A stretch of DNA of 64,000 bases from contig NZ_JAQGJM010000039.1 of assembly GCF_028290625.1 (NCBI RefSeq), positions 17,114-81,113 on the forward strand, written 5' to 3'. The stretch comes from Devosia sp. (GTDB taxonomy: Bacteria > Pseudomonadota > Alphaproteobacteria > Rhizobiales > Devosiaceae). The notes under the pieces are model-generated. The model did not search any database. It was not told the origin of the DNA and worked only from the letters and a program-made list of their open reading frames with translations. The translations under genes were made by a program, and so were the position numbers. This document shows, piece after piece, positions 33,820-42,042 of this stretch; positions within the stretch are counted from its first letter, which is position 1; each line of letters begins with the position of its first letter.

Positions 33820-35397
33820 TCAGTTATAACCACGCGCGGCGCGGAACGCACCGGCCAGATCCGCGGCGCCATCGAAAACCCGGGCCGAAGTCTGTGTCGC
33901 CAGCGTATCGAGCTGGCTTTTTTCCGCATCGCCAAAGGTAATGCCGAACACCGGTACGCGCGGGGAGACGGCATTCCACTGCGCCATGAAACCGGCGCTG
34001 TCGCCGTCGCTGCGCCCATCGGTCATGATGACGATGGCGGGCAGATAGGTCGCCAGGTTCGGCGTCTTTTCGATTTCCTTGAGCGCGGCATTGGCACAGG
34101 CATACATGTCCGTGCCGCCATCGGCGCTCTGGTTCGACACTTCAGACAGGAGCGTGCCCTGGTCCGTCGCAGCACCGGTTCCCCTGTAGGCGTCACGCGT
34201 GGTGCCATCGAAGGGAATGACCACAATACGGTCGGCGGGCGACCACTGCACCAGCACTTCGCTGGTGCGTTCAGGGCTGAACAGGAATTGCATGGCCTGC
34301 TGCAATTGCTGCTCTCCATCGCCCTGCATCGAGCCGGAAAAATCCAAGCACAGCGCGGTCAGCGACGGCTTTCGCAAAGCGGCCTGATAGAGATCGAGCG
34401 CCTGGCGGATCACGGCGGGTTCGGGCAGGCGGATGGCTGTCAGCAGCCTCGTGGGATCGAAATTCCAGTTCGGCTCGGGCTTGGCGGTGGCGCCGCCGAG
34501 CGGGATGCGGCGGCCGGTATCGGCGATGCGCTGCTGGATCGGGGCCGATTGCAGGAAGGCGACGAGCTCGTTGAAGAAGCTTTCGACATCGGCGCCACGA
34601 CCATGATCGACGAAGCCGAGCGGAGAATCGGCCACGGCGACGCCATCGGCGGGATAGATCGCGTAGAGCGGTTCCTGGTTGAGCGGCACCAGGCGGTCAT
34701 TGGTCTCCTTGAGCACGGCCTCGTAGTTCCACATGGCGTCGTAGACGGTGCCCTTGCTAGCCGCATCGACATAAAGGTCGGCCAGCCAGCCGGAGGAACC
34801 CGAGGACCGCTCGACGCCGGCCAGCAAGGCCTTGACGGTGTCCTGCACCTTGGGATCGTCGAGGTCGCCCGGCTTGATCACCGCATCCTCGCCGATGGCG
34901 CTGGAGAGCATGGCCAGATAGGCGCTGGCGCCCGAATTGGACTGGGTGGCCGAGGTCATCAGGAATTTCAGCGAGCCGTTGTTCACCGCCGCCAAAATGT
35001 CGTCCATCTTAACGTCCTTGCCGACCCAGCCGAGCTGTTCGGCTTTGGACTTGCGCACGCCAAGGATCACCGGGGTCTGGGCAATCGAGGTCAGCGTCTT
35101 GACGCGCCGGCTGGTGTCGAACATGTCGACCCAGACGCTGGCGGCCGGCCAGACCGCATCCTGCTCGACGCCTGCACTGCTTTGCAGCGCCAGCCCGATA
35201 TCGAGCGAACCCTCATACTTGAAACTGCAGGTGGCGCCTTTCTGCGCGCAGAATTCCTGCACGATCGGCTCGATCACGGTGTTTTCCGAGCCGGAGACGA
35301 TGGAGAATTCGGGCCCGCGCGACCCACAGCCGGCAAGGGCCAGCGCCATGGTCAGCAGCAGGACGGCGGAAAGCGCTCGCAACATGGGAGTGCGCAT
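33820..35397 (-). CDS. Lipoprotein with solute-binding domain fused to von Willebrand factor A domain
   Basis: This 525-aa lipoprotein has the lipobox LALAGC (C24) after a hydrophobic signal. Residues about 30-310 are a solute-binding-like domain (EFSIVSGSENTVIEPIVQEF at the start). Residues about 340-525 are a vWA domain with the MIDAS motif DFSGS (D352, S354, S356), a downstream Thr and DGRSDGD. Such SBP-vWA fusions occur in telA/xpaC operons. The start overlaps the telA stop, indicating coupled translation. It is likely anchored in the periplasm or inner membrane and binds a divalent metal or protein partner. Confidence 0.86.
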   Translation of the reverse strand: MRTPMLRALSAVLLLTMALALAGCGSRGPEFSIVSGSENTVIEPIVQEFCAQKGATCSFKYEGSLDIGLALQSSAGVEQDAVWPAASVWVDMFDTSRRVKTLTSIAQTPVILGVRKSKAEQLGWVGKDVKMDDILAAVNNGSLKFLMTSATQSNSGASAYLAMLSSAIGEDAVIKPGDLDDPKVQDTVKALLAGVERSSGSSGWLADLYVDAASKGTVYDAMWNYEAVLKETNDRLVPLNQEPLYAIYPADGVAVADSPLGFVDHGRGADVESFFNELVAFLQSAPIQQRIADTGRRIPLGGATAKPEPNWNFDPTRLLTAIRLPEPAVIRQALDLYQAALRKPSLTALCLDFSGSMQGDGEQQLQQAMQFLFSPERTSEVLVQWSPADRIVVIPFDGTTRDAYRGTGAATDQGTLLSEVSNQSADGGTDMYACANAALKEIEKTPNLATYLPAIVIMTDGRSDGDSAGFMAQWNAVSPRVPVFGITFGDAEKSQLDTLATQTSARVFDGAADLAGAFRAARGYN

Positions 35398-36479
35398 CAG
35401 GCCTGGGTCAGCGCTTTCTTGAGGTCCACTGTCATCTGCTCCATCTGCTGCTCGGCCAGCGCCCGCTTCTTGCGGCCATCTTCCTGCACCCTGAGGACAC
35501 CAGAAATGGTGTCGATCAGGTCGCGATTGGCCTGGGCGAGCGTATCGATATCGACGATGCCGCGCTGGGCCTGCTGCTCGATGGCGATGGCCTGGTCCTT
35601 CATCATTTCCGAGGCCTGCTTGATCATCGTATTGGTGGCATCGGTGACGGTCTTTTGCAGCTCCAGCGCCGATTTCTGACGGGAGAGGCCAAGCAGGATG
35701 ACCATCTTCTGCTTCCAGGCCGGCACGGTCAGGGCTGAAGTCGCCTGCAGGTTTTCGATCAGCGTTTCGTCGCCGGCCTGCACGATGCGAATCTGCGGCA
35801 ATTGCTGGATGCCGAGCTGGCGAGCCTGCTGCAGGTAAAAGACGCGCTTTTCCAGCCGGTCGAGCGCCTGCAGACTATCCTGGTAGGACTGCGCCTCCAG
35901 CATGCCGCCACCTTCCTGGCCGGTCGCCACCTCCGCGGTAGCCTTGAGCTTGGGCAGCTCGTTCCTGCGGAAATTCTCGGCGAAGCTCTTACCGGCCTGC
36001 ACATAGGCATCCAGCCGCAGGATGGACTGCTTGGTTTGCTCATGCAGGTCATCGAGCACGGCGATGTCGCGGCGCAGCGTATCCTTGTGGCGATCGAGTT
36101 CGAGCCCGATGCGGTCGATCTGGCTGGCCACGTCCTCGAATTCGGATTTGAATTTTTCGAGCTGGGCCTGGGCCGAGGAGAAAATCTTGGAAAAGAAATT
36201 CTGGTTCTTGAGCGAAGCCGGATCAAGGCTCTTGGCCTTGAGGATCACTTCGGTCAACAGCTTACCGGTATCGCCGAGGTCGCGATTGCGCACTTCGCCA
36301 AGGATCTTGTCGGCGTAATTGCTGACGGCCTGCTGGGCATTATCGCCATAAACCGAGATGCCGGCGCGATCGTCGATACGAATCTGGTCGCTGATGCGGG
36401 CAACCTCAGCGGGATCGGCGGTGATGACCGGCAGGGTGCTGGCCGGGGCAATGGTGGTGGCGATCTCAGTTTCGGCCAT
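35397..36479 (-). CDS. telA: TelA/YceG-like toxic anion resistance protein
   Basis: This 360-aa soluble, mostly helical protein belongs to the toxic-anion-resistance (TelA) family. Visible family landmarks include FFSKIFSSAQAQLEKFKSEF, the coiled-coil middle, and AWKQKMVILLGLSRQKSALE near residue 250. Length is typical. It is the first gene of the operon telA - SBP/vWA - xpaC - SBP and has its own upstream region of 276 bp with a near-palindrome. The family is linked to tellurite and envelope stress, but the precise activity is not known. Confidence 0.88.
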   Translation of the reverse strand: MAETEIATTIAPASTLPVITADPAEVARISDQIRIDDRAGISVYGDNAQQAVSNYADKILGEVRNRDLGDTGKLLTEVILKAKSLDPASLKNQNFFSKIFSSAQAQLEKFKSEFEDVASQIDRIGLELDRHKDTLRRDIAVLDDLHEQTKQSILRLDAYVQAGKSFAENFRRNELPKLKATAEVATGQEGGGMLEAQSYQDSLQALDRLEKRVFYLQQARQLGIQQLPQIRIVQAGDETLIENLQATSALTVPAWKQKMVILLGLSRQKSALELQKTVTDATNTMIKQASEMMKDQAIAIEQQAQRGIVDIDTLAQANRDLIDTISGVLRVQEDGRKKRALAEQQMEQMTVDLKKALTQA

Positions 36480-36558
36480 CGGATGAACTCCTTGGTGCCA
36501 GACGCATCGGGGCTGCGCTCCCTGTCGAGCGCCGGCGGGAGGACATTGGCTGTCGAGT

Positions 36559-36580
36559 ATGACAGTTGTGTAACAGTCAT
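36559..36580. promoter_or_regulatory. Near-palindrome upstream of telA
   Basis: The 22-bp site reads, on the minus strand, ATGACTGTT, then ACAC, then AACTGTCAT. Eight of nine positions in the two arms are symmetric. It lies 80 bp upstream of the telA start, where an operator would be expected. The same gap holds a perfect 14-bp palindrome GGACGCCGGCGTCC at 36667-36680. Function is inferred from symmetry and position only. Confidence 0.4.
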
Positions 36581-36755
36581 CATTCCCGTCTTGGGACGGC
36601 TCAGCATTTTAGACTTACGCATCACGCTGGGCTTTGCTCAGCGACGACTGAACCGAGACTGAATAGGACGCCGGCGTCCCGTTCAACCGCCAAGCAATAT
36701 GGGTCATTCACGACGCGTGATCGACGCGTGACGCCCCTTTCGCTCAGGATTGACC

Positions 36756-37376
36756 ATGCACCGGCCGCTACATTCGCAAATGCTATCGCTGGCTCTCGGC
36801 GTGTTCCTGTGCGGTCCGACGTTTGCCGGTCCAGTGCCCGCGGGTGTCACCCCATGTCATATCTTCGGGTGGTCGGCGAGCGACGACCCTGCTGGGCTCG
36901 ATATTCATGCTGTGCCCGAGATCGGTGCCGAGGTGATTGGGAAGGTCCAATCGCCATTTTTGAATCCCGAAAGCGAGGTATCGCCGCTTGACGGCTGGCG
37001 CGCCGAATTCACCGTCGTCGGGTACAAGGACCACTGGTTCCTGATCGATGACATCCAGCAACCCGGCGCACCCTATGACGAGGCCGAACCTGGCGCCTCG
37101 GCGGCATTCCCTGGCCGCGGCTGGGTTCCGGCTGATCAGGTCATGGGCGCCTATGCTAACACGCAGATGCCTGTGGGCTGGCTATTGCAGGCGCCCGATG
37201 TGGATGCGCCCATTGCGGGTGACATCGAGCGACCGGCGGGCGAGAGTCTCTCCATCGACGGCACGCTCAGGGCCATCCTGGCCTGTTCGGGCAATTGGGC
37301 CCTCACCGACAGTATGGACGGCACGCGCGGCTGGTGGCGTGGCATCTGCTCCAATCAGGCGACCAATTGCAGCTGA
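36756..37376 (+). CDS. Exported SH3-like domain protein
   Basis: This 206-aa protein starts with a Sec signal peptide (hydrophobic core LSLALGVFLCG, cleavage after TFA near residue 24). The mature part begins CHIFGWSASDDPAGLDIHAV, the pattern of bacterial SH3-like proteins, and a second SH3-like half is suggested by the GTLRAILACSGNWALTDSMD region with a GWWRGIC ending. Several Cys residues suggest periplasmic disulfides. The ATG at 36756 is preceded by CAGGA. It is the first of six small exported proteins in a row. Confidence 0.7.
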   Translation: MHRPLHSQMLSLALGVFLCGPTFAGPVPAGVTPCHIFGWSASDDPAGLDIHAVPEIGAEVIGKVQSPFLNPESEVSPLDGWRAEFTVVGYKDHWFLIDDIQQPGAPYDEAEPGASAAFPGRGWVPADQVMGAYANTQMPVGWLLQAPDVDAPIAGDIERPAGESLSIDGTLRAILACSGNWALTDSMDGTRGWWRGICSNQATNCS

Positions 37377-37399
37377 TCCTGGCGAGCGAGGAATTTCCA

Positions 37400-37897
37400 A
37401 TGACCAAACGATCCTTTGCCGCCATGGCCTGGCTCTTGCTTTGCGGCGTGTCCATCGCTGCCGAGTGCCCGCTCGAACATGGCATCTACACCGAAGCCAG
37501 CTCCGGAGCGATCTTGGCATTCCATCCCAAGACTGCCGAGCATGGCATCATGACATCGGGCGTGTTCGACCTGACGCTGCCCAATCTCAAGCAGAGTTTT
37601 GCCGGCGAGATCACCTGGACGGCCGGGCGCAATTCACGGCCCTATGGGTTCATTGACAAGACATGCGCGGAACCGGCGGGCACCGAGGAACCCGAGGCCT
37701 GCTGGCTGTGGCACGGCAACGTCTACTCGGTCGGCAACGGTACGGTCGGCCTGATCGACGATGACGAGATGATGGCGCCGCAAGTCATCCTGCTGGCCGA
37801 CTTCGGCCACGCGCTGCTTTGGGATCAGACGTTTCTTGCCGCCAATCCACGGGCGCAAGCCATGGACCTCTTCAAACGCAGCGGCTGCGCATTTTAG
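37400..37897 (+). CDS. Small exported protein of unknown function
   Basis: This 165-aa protein has a clear signal peptide (AMAWLLLCGVSIAAE; cleavage near residue 21). The mature protein contains four Cys (CPLEHG, TCAEP, ACWLW, GCAF), which could form two disulfides. I do not recognise the family. The ATG at 37400 has GCGAGGAA upstream and follows the SH3-like gene by 23 bp. Confidence 0.65.
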   Translation: MTKRSFAAMAWLLLCGVSIAAECPLEHGIYTEASSGAILAFHPKTAEHGIMTSGVFDLTLPNLKQSFAGEITWTAGRNSRPYGFIDKTCAEPAGTEEPEACWLWHGNVYSVGNGTVGLIDDDEMMAPQVILLADFGHALLWDQTFLAANPRAQAMDLFKRSGCAF

Positions 37898-37933
37898 CCG
37901 GCCCGACCTTTCATATTTCGATCTGGACCCGTC

Positions 37934-38554
37934 ATGAAACATATATCGACTTGCCTGATCCTGGCTGCCTTGTCGGGCTTGGCTATCTCCCCCGCGGTCG
38001 CGCGAAGTGCGGAGCCCTCCCGGCCTGCCACCGAGGGTTGCTCGTGGGAGCGTTTGTCGGATGCCAAAGTTGGCCTATCCGCGTGGGTGCAACGGTGCGA
38101 TTTCGGCAATTACAAAACTGAGTTCCGTTTCGATCAGGCCAATGTGGTGCAATACAGTTCGAACGGACCTGATCCTTCGATCGCCATTGAAGTGCTGGAT
38201 TTGAATGAGGGCGAAACAGCGCAGCAGGCGATGCGACGCATCTTTGATGCCCATACCGATGCCGAAACCGCCATCAGGTGTGTGATTGCGCCCTACACCT
38301 CGATGGAGTCACCTGTCGGTATCGAACGATATGACTTCGTAGCGGACGCTGAATACGCTGCCGAACCGATCGTCGATGAAGACCCGAACGAAGCGGGCAG
38401 TCCGCTTTGTGGCGATTGGGGCGCCATGCCCTTGGGCACCCAGTATTTCGAGATCCAGCCGCAAAGCTCGACGCGGAAAATCCTCTTCGTGAGGATCGGC
38501 GAATATCAACCGCCGTTCGACGAACAGACCCTGCAGTTGCTGCCGACTGACTAG
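37934..38554 (+). CDS. Small exported protein of unknown function
   Basis: This 206-aa protein has a signal peptide (LILAALSGLAISPAVA; cleavage near residue 24). The mature part contains the segment CSWERLSDAKVGLSAWVQRC, a pattern I have seen in uncharacterised periplasmic proteins of diverse Proteobacteria, plus further Cys (RCVIAPY, PLCGDWG). No catalytic motif is evident. It is 36 bp from the previous gene in the same direction. Confidence 0.65.
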   Translation: MKHISTCLILAALSGLAISPAVARSAEPSRPATEGCSWERLSDAKVGLSAWVQRCDFGNYKTEFRFDQANVVQYSSNGPDPSIAIEVLDLNEGETAQQAMRRIFDAHTDAETAIRCVIAPYTSMESPVGIERYDFVADAEYAAEPIVDEDPNEAGSPLCGDWGAMPLGTQYFEIQPQSSTRKILFVRIGEYQPPFDEQTLQLLPTD

Positions 38555-38657
38555 GGCCAAATCCGCTGTGCAACCTATTGCCGGCGCGGGTCGTCGCGGC
38601 CGATACCGCCAACATCTAACGTCTTCGCACTGTCCTCAAACAGAACCGGGAACCGTC

Positions 38658-39059
38658 ATGCCGAAATCAATGCTTTGGAAATGTGCCCTGCTTTGCACAT
38701 TGCTATTCTCGTCCGCGGCGCATGCCGCCGATGGCGACATTGATGCCCTGGAGCTGTCGCAGAACTGGCAGGGCCTCGTCGGCAAGACAATCACCATCAG
38801 CGGATGCATGATCACCAGCGCGACAGTTGACCTGATGGTGTGCCTGGCCACGTCCAAGCACGGACGTCCACCTTCGTTCTGGTTCGATCCCTCCGGCATG
38901 GCGCCCGACGATGTCGCCAGGGCCGTGCGCGAGTGCGACTTTTATGTCGGCTATCCAGTATGCGGTATCCGGCTGCACGGCGAAGTCGCCAACGAGAACG
39001 GCGAACTCAAGATCATGCATGGCTCGGTGACCTGGACCCAGCCTCCTCTGACGCCCTGA
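38658..39059 (+). CDS. Small exported protein of unknown function
   Basis: This 133-aa protein has a signal peptide (CALLCTLLFSSAAHA; cleavage near residue 24). The short mature part has a beta-like pattern (LVGKTITISGCMITSA, GYPVCGIRLHGEVA) resembling a small OB/beta-barrel fold. The ATG at 38658 is preceded by CGGGAA. Family unknown to me. Confidence 0.62.
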   Translation: MPKSMLWKCALLCTLLFSSAAHAADGDIDALELSQNWQGLVGKTITISGCMITSATVDLMVCLATSKHGRPPSFWFDPSGMAPDDVARAVRECDFYVGYPVCGIRLHGEVANENGELKIMHGSVTWTQPPLTP

Positions 39060-39171
39060 CGTAACTCAACGCCATCTGTCGGTCCGATGCCGTGTCCGTC
39101 AGATTTCATTCATGCCAATAAACGGCGCGATCGTGCCCGGCTACACCCAATTCGAAACTCGAAGGATACCC

Positions 39172-39795
39172 ATGTTGTTGCGCCTCACATTTGCTGCTGC
39201 CGCTTGTTGCACGCTGTCATCCGCGGTCCTGGCCGACGAATTCGCGTTCAGCGATTTCGCCGAGACCGTGGTTATCGGCAGCGTTAGTCTCGACAATGCC
39301 AGGGCGCTGCCCGCCCAGCCCGTCTCGACAATCACGGCTGGCAAGCTGACGGTGACGCTCGAAAAGACACGCCTTGAGGATGTGCAGGTCGCGTTTGGCG
39401 GCACCATCCAGAATGATGGCGAGGCGGGAAACGGCATCACCTGGCTATGTTATGCCGCGGCGGATGCGACCCTGTGGTTTTCCGCGTTCACCGGTGATGG
39501 CACCGTTTCCCAGGTCACCAGCGAGGCCGATACGACGCATGCGGCGACATCCGGCTGCAGCCAGGCGCCGGCGGCGCTGACAGTGATCGACTACGGCATC
39601 CCAGGGCTTGGCGCACCGTTGGCCGACTTCACCGCCAAGTTCGGCAAGGTGGAAGACGATGTCGGGCTCTACAGCTATTCCAGTGAGGTCACAGCGCCTG
39701 AAAGCGCCGATTTCCGGATCTTCCAATATGTCATCGTCATCGCACCGGCGGGGACGATCTCGGGTATCACCGTGGGCCAGGCGACCAGCAACTGA
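39172..39795 (+). CDS. Small exported protein of unknown function
   Basis: This 207-aa protein starts at 39172 (MLLRLTFAAAACC), with GAAGGA six bases upstream; the open frame extends further up without a signal. The signal peptide is cleaved near SAVLA at about residue 20. The mature protein is acidic and strand-rich (KLTVTLEKTRLEDVQVAFGG; ADFRIFQYVIVIAPAGTISG), with two Cys. No family is recognised. Confidence 0.62.
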   Translation: MLLRLTFAAAACCTLSSAVLADEFAFSDFAETVVIGSVSLDNARALPAQPVSTITAGKLTVTLEKTRLEDVQVAFGGTIQNDGEAGNGITWLCYAAADATLWFSAFTGDGTVSQVTSEADTTHAATSGCSQAPAALTVIDYGIPGLGAPLADFTAKFGKVEDDVGLYSYSSEVTAPESADFRIFQYVIVIAPAGTISGITVGQATSN

Positions 39796-39848
39796 GCGAC
39801 GGTCACCCTCGTTCTTGCCACGGGCTTCAGAGAAATGGGAGAAAATAT

Positions 39849-40217
39849 ATGATACGACAATGCCTGAATGTTCTGCTTCTCGCCGCGCTTGCCACCCCGG
39901 TGGCCGCCCAGGACAATTGCGTCCAGGCCTTTACGGATGAGGGAGCCCCAATCTACTTCGCGCCATCGTCGGGCCATATTGTCACGGTGGATTCGAACTT
40001 CGAATGGGTGCGGATCACTTTGGGCGACATCGATCAGACCTGTAAGATGGCATTTCAGGATCGATCGAACGCTGGGCTGGGCGACACCTGGTTCCCCTCC
40101 AATGCCGTCAAATGCAAGACATTCGACACCCAGCTTGTCTATGCGTCGCCGCGGGACGGCGGCGAGCAACTGCTGATCTTGGACGGCATGGTGCTATACC
40201 CCAAATGCGAAGAGTGA
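39849..40217 (+). CDS. Small exported protein of unknown function
   Basis: This 122-aa protein has a signal peptide (LNVLLLAALATPVAAQ). The mature part of about 102 residues has four Cys (NCVQAF, TCKMAF, KCKTFD, KCEE) likely forming disulfides. It has a GGGAGA RBS, and the 53-bp gap to the previous gene keeps it in the same presumed unit. It is followed by 211 bp with no gene before the convergent GMC oxidoreductase. Function unknown. Confidence 0.62.
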   Translation: MIRQCLNVLLLAALATPVAAQDNCVQAFTDEGAPIYFAPSSGHIVTVDSNFEWVRITLGDIDQTCKMAFQDRSNAGLGDTWFPSNAVKCKTFDTQLVYASPRDGGEQLLILDGMVLYPKCEE

Positions 40218-40428
40218 GAGGCTTCTGAAGCGCTGCCGTCCCAAGGCGAGAGGTGCGATTTGCAAGGAGATATCGTCGGCGACTGTAAGCGATCACTCCA
40301 TACCGCGTATGCGAATTCCTCGAAGACCGCTTTGCACGCCATTCGAGACCTTGAGATCTTAACGGCCGCATCCTGAAAGCCGACATCGTTGAGGCGCCTG
40401 CACGCCCAAAGCCGACGCCTGGCTTCAG

Positions 40429-42039
40429 TTAGCCCGTCAGAATGGCCGCCGCGCCCTTTTCAGCAACCATCATGGTCGGCGCATTGATATTGCCGGCCGT
40501 GATGTTGGGGAATATCGAGGCATCCACCACCCGCAAGGCGTCTACACCGTGAACCTTGAGACGATGGTCAACCACCGCGATGGCGGGATCAGACCCCATG
40601 GCAGCGGTTCCGCACAAATGGTAGATTGAACCGCAGTTTTCACGGAAATAGGCCAGCAGCTCGCCATCGGTTTCGGCACCTGCCGATGGCGGCATTTCTG
40701 ACTCGGTAATCGCCCGCAAGGCCGGAGCGCCCATGATCTTGCGCACCAGGTGGCTGGCCTGCAGCACTTCGGCTTCGTCGTGCGCTGTGCCGAGGTAATT
40801 GGGACTGATCAGAGGTGCAGCGATGGCGTCGGGGGATTCAATGGCCACCGTGCCTCTACTAGTTGGGCGGCAGGCGTTGAAGGCCAGCAGGAATCCAGAA
40901 TAGGGCTCCGGCTTAAGGCCGGCCTTGGGATCGGCCGGAATGCGATAGGACAGTGGATTGAAATAGAGCTGGATATTGGGTCGCGGCTCGTCCGCCGCCC
41001 CGCGCAGAAACGCCCCGGCCTGATTAACGCTGAGCGCCAGCGGGCCGCGGCGCGTCAGCGCGTAACGCAGGGCCTGCCGCGCCTGGCCGAACCAGTTGCC
41101 CAGTTCGTCATTGAGGGTCGGCACAAGCGAGCGATAGTAGAAGCTTGCGCACAGGTGATCCTGCAGATTGCGGCCGACCGCCGGCAGATGGTGCTTCACC
41201 GCGACGCCTGCGGCGTTCAGCAGCGCCGCATCCCCGATGCCCGATAGCTGCAGCAATTTGGGCGTATCGACGGCGCCGGCCGACAGGATTACCTCATGCC
41301 GCGCCGAATGGATCGCGATGCCCGCGGCGGTCTGCACCTCGACGCCGGTGGCGCGGCGATCGGCGTCGATGACGATCTTGCGCGCCCGGGCATTGCGCAT
41401 GACGTGCAAATTGGGCCGGTGCAAGGCCGGGCGCAGGTAGGCGACCGACGAGGACGACCGCATGCCGTTGCGGGTATTGATATCGTAGATGCCCGCGCCC
41501 TCGATGGTGCTGCCATTGAAATCCGGATTGAACGGCAGTTGCAATTCGGCGCAGGCGGCGAGGAACCGCTCGGTCACTGGATGGGCCTGGTCACGCATCG
41601 GGGTGATGTGGATCGGTCCATCCCCCCCGTGATAGGGTCCAGCGCCATCGGCATGGCTTTCGAGCCGCTTGAAATAGGGCAAGACATCCTCGTAGCCCCA
41701 GCCCGCATTGCCCGCCGCGGCCCAGTCGTCGAAATCATCTGGCGCCCCGCGCACAAAAACCATGGCGTTGATCGAGCCGGATCCGCCTTGCACCTTGCCA
41801 CGGGGCGCATAGATGCGGCGTCCGCCCAGCGCGGCCTCCGGCTCGGTCCAGTACATCCAGTTGACTTTGGGGTCGTAGTAGGAGCGCGCATAGCCAACCG
41901 GCACCCGAAACCAGGGCGAGGAATCATTGCCACCCGCTTCGAGCAGCAAAACGCTGTGGCGCCCGCTTTCGGTGAGGCGAGCAGCAAGAATGCATCCGGC
42001 AGAACCGGCGCCGACGATGATATAGTCGTAGGTGGTCAT
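40429..42039 (-). CDS. GMC-family FAD-dependent alcohol/choline dehydrogenase-like oxidoreductase
   Basis: This 536-aa protein has the ADP-binding VGAGSAGCILAARLTE at residues about 9-24, the GMC signature region GKVQGGSGSINAMVFVRG near 80, and the C-terminal catalytic part with HLCGTAAMG and INAPTMMVAEKGA. GMC enzymes oxidise alcohols or sugars with FAD. It is the distal gene of the eleven-gene minus-strand unit, 3 bp after the enolase-superfamily gene. The substrate is likely a hydroxyl group of the compound imported by the operon's ABC transporter; which one cannot be read from the sequence. Confidence 0.9.
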   Translation of the reverse strand: MTTYDYIIVGAGSAGCILAARLTESGRHSVLLLEAGGNDSSPWFRVPVGYARSYYDPKVNWMYWTEPEAALGGRRIYAPRGKVQGGSGSINAMVFVRGAPDDFDDWAAAGNAGWGYEDVLPYFKRLESHADGAGPYHGGDGPIHITPMRDQAHPVTERFLAACAELQLPFNPDFNGSTIEGAGIYDINTRNGMRSSSSVAYLRPALHRPNLHVMRNARARKIVIDADRRATGVEVQTAAGIAIHSARHEVILSAGAVDTPKLLQLSGIGDAALLNAAGVAVKHHLPAVGRNLQDHLCASFYYRSLVPTLNDELGNWFGQARQALRYALTRRGPLALSVNQAGAFLRGAADEPRPNIQLYFNPLSYRIPADPKAGLKPEPYSGFLLAFNACRPTSRGTVAIESPDAIAAPLISPNYLGTAHDEAEVLQASHLVRKIMGAPALRAITESEMPPSAGAETDGELLAYFRENCGSIYHLCGTAAMGSDPAIAVVDHRLKVHGVDALRVVDASIFPNITAGNINAPTMMVAEKGAAAILTG

Positions 42040-42042
42040 GGG

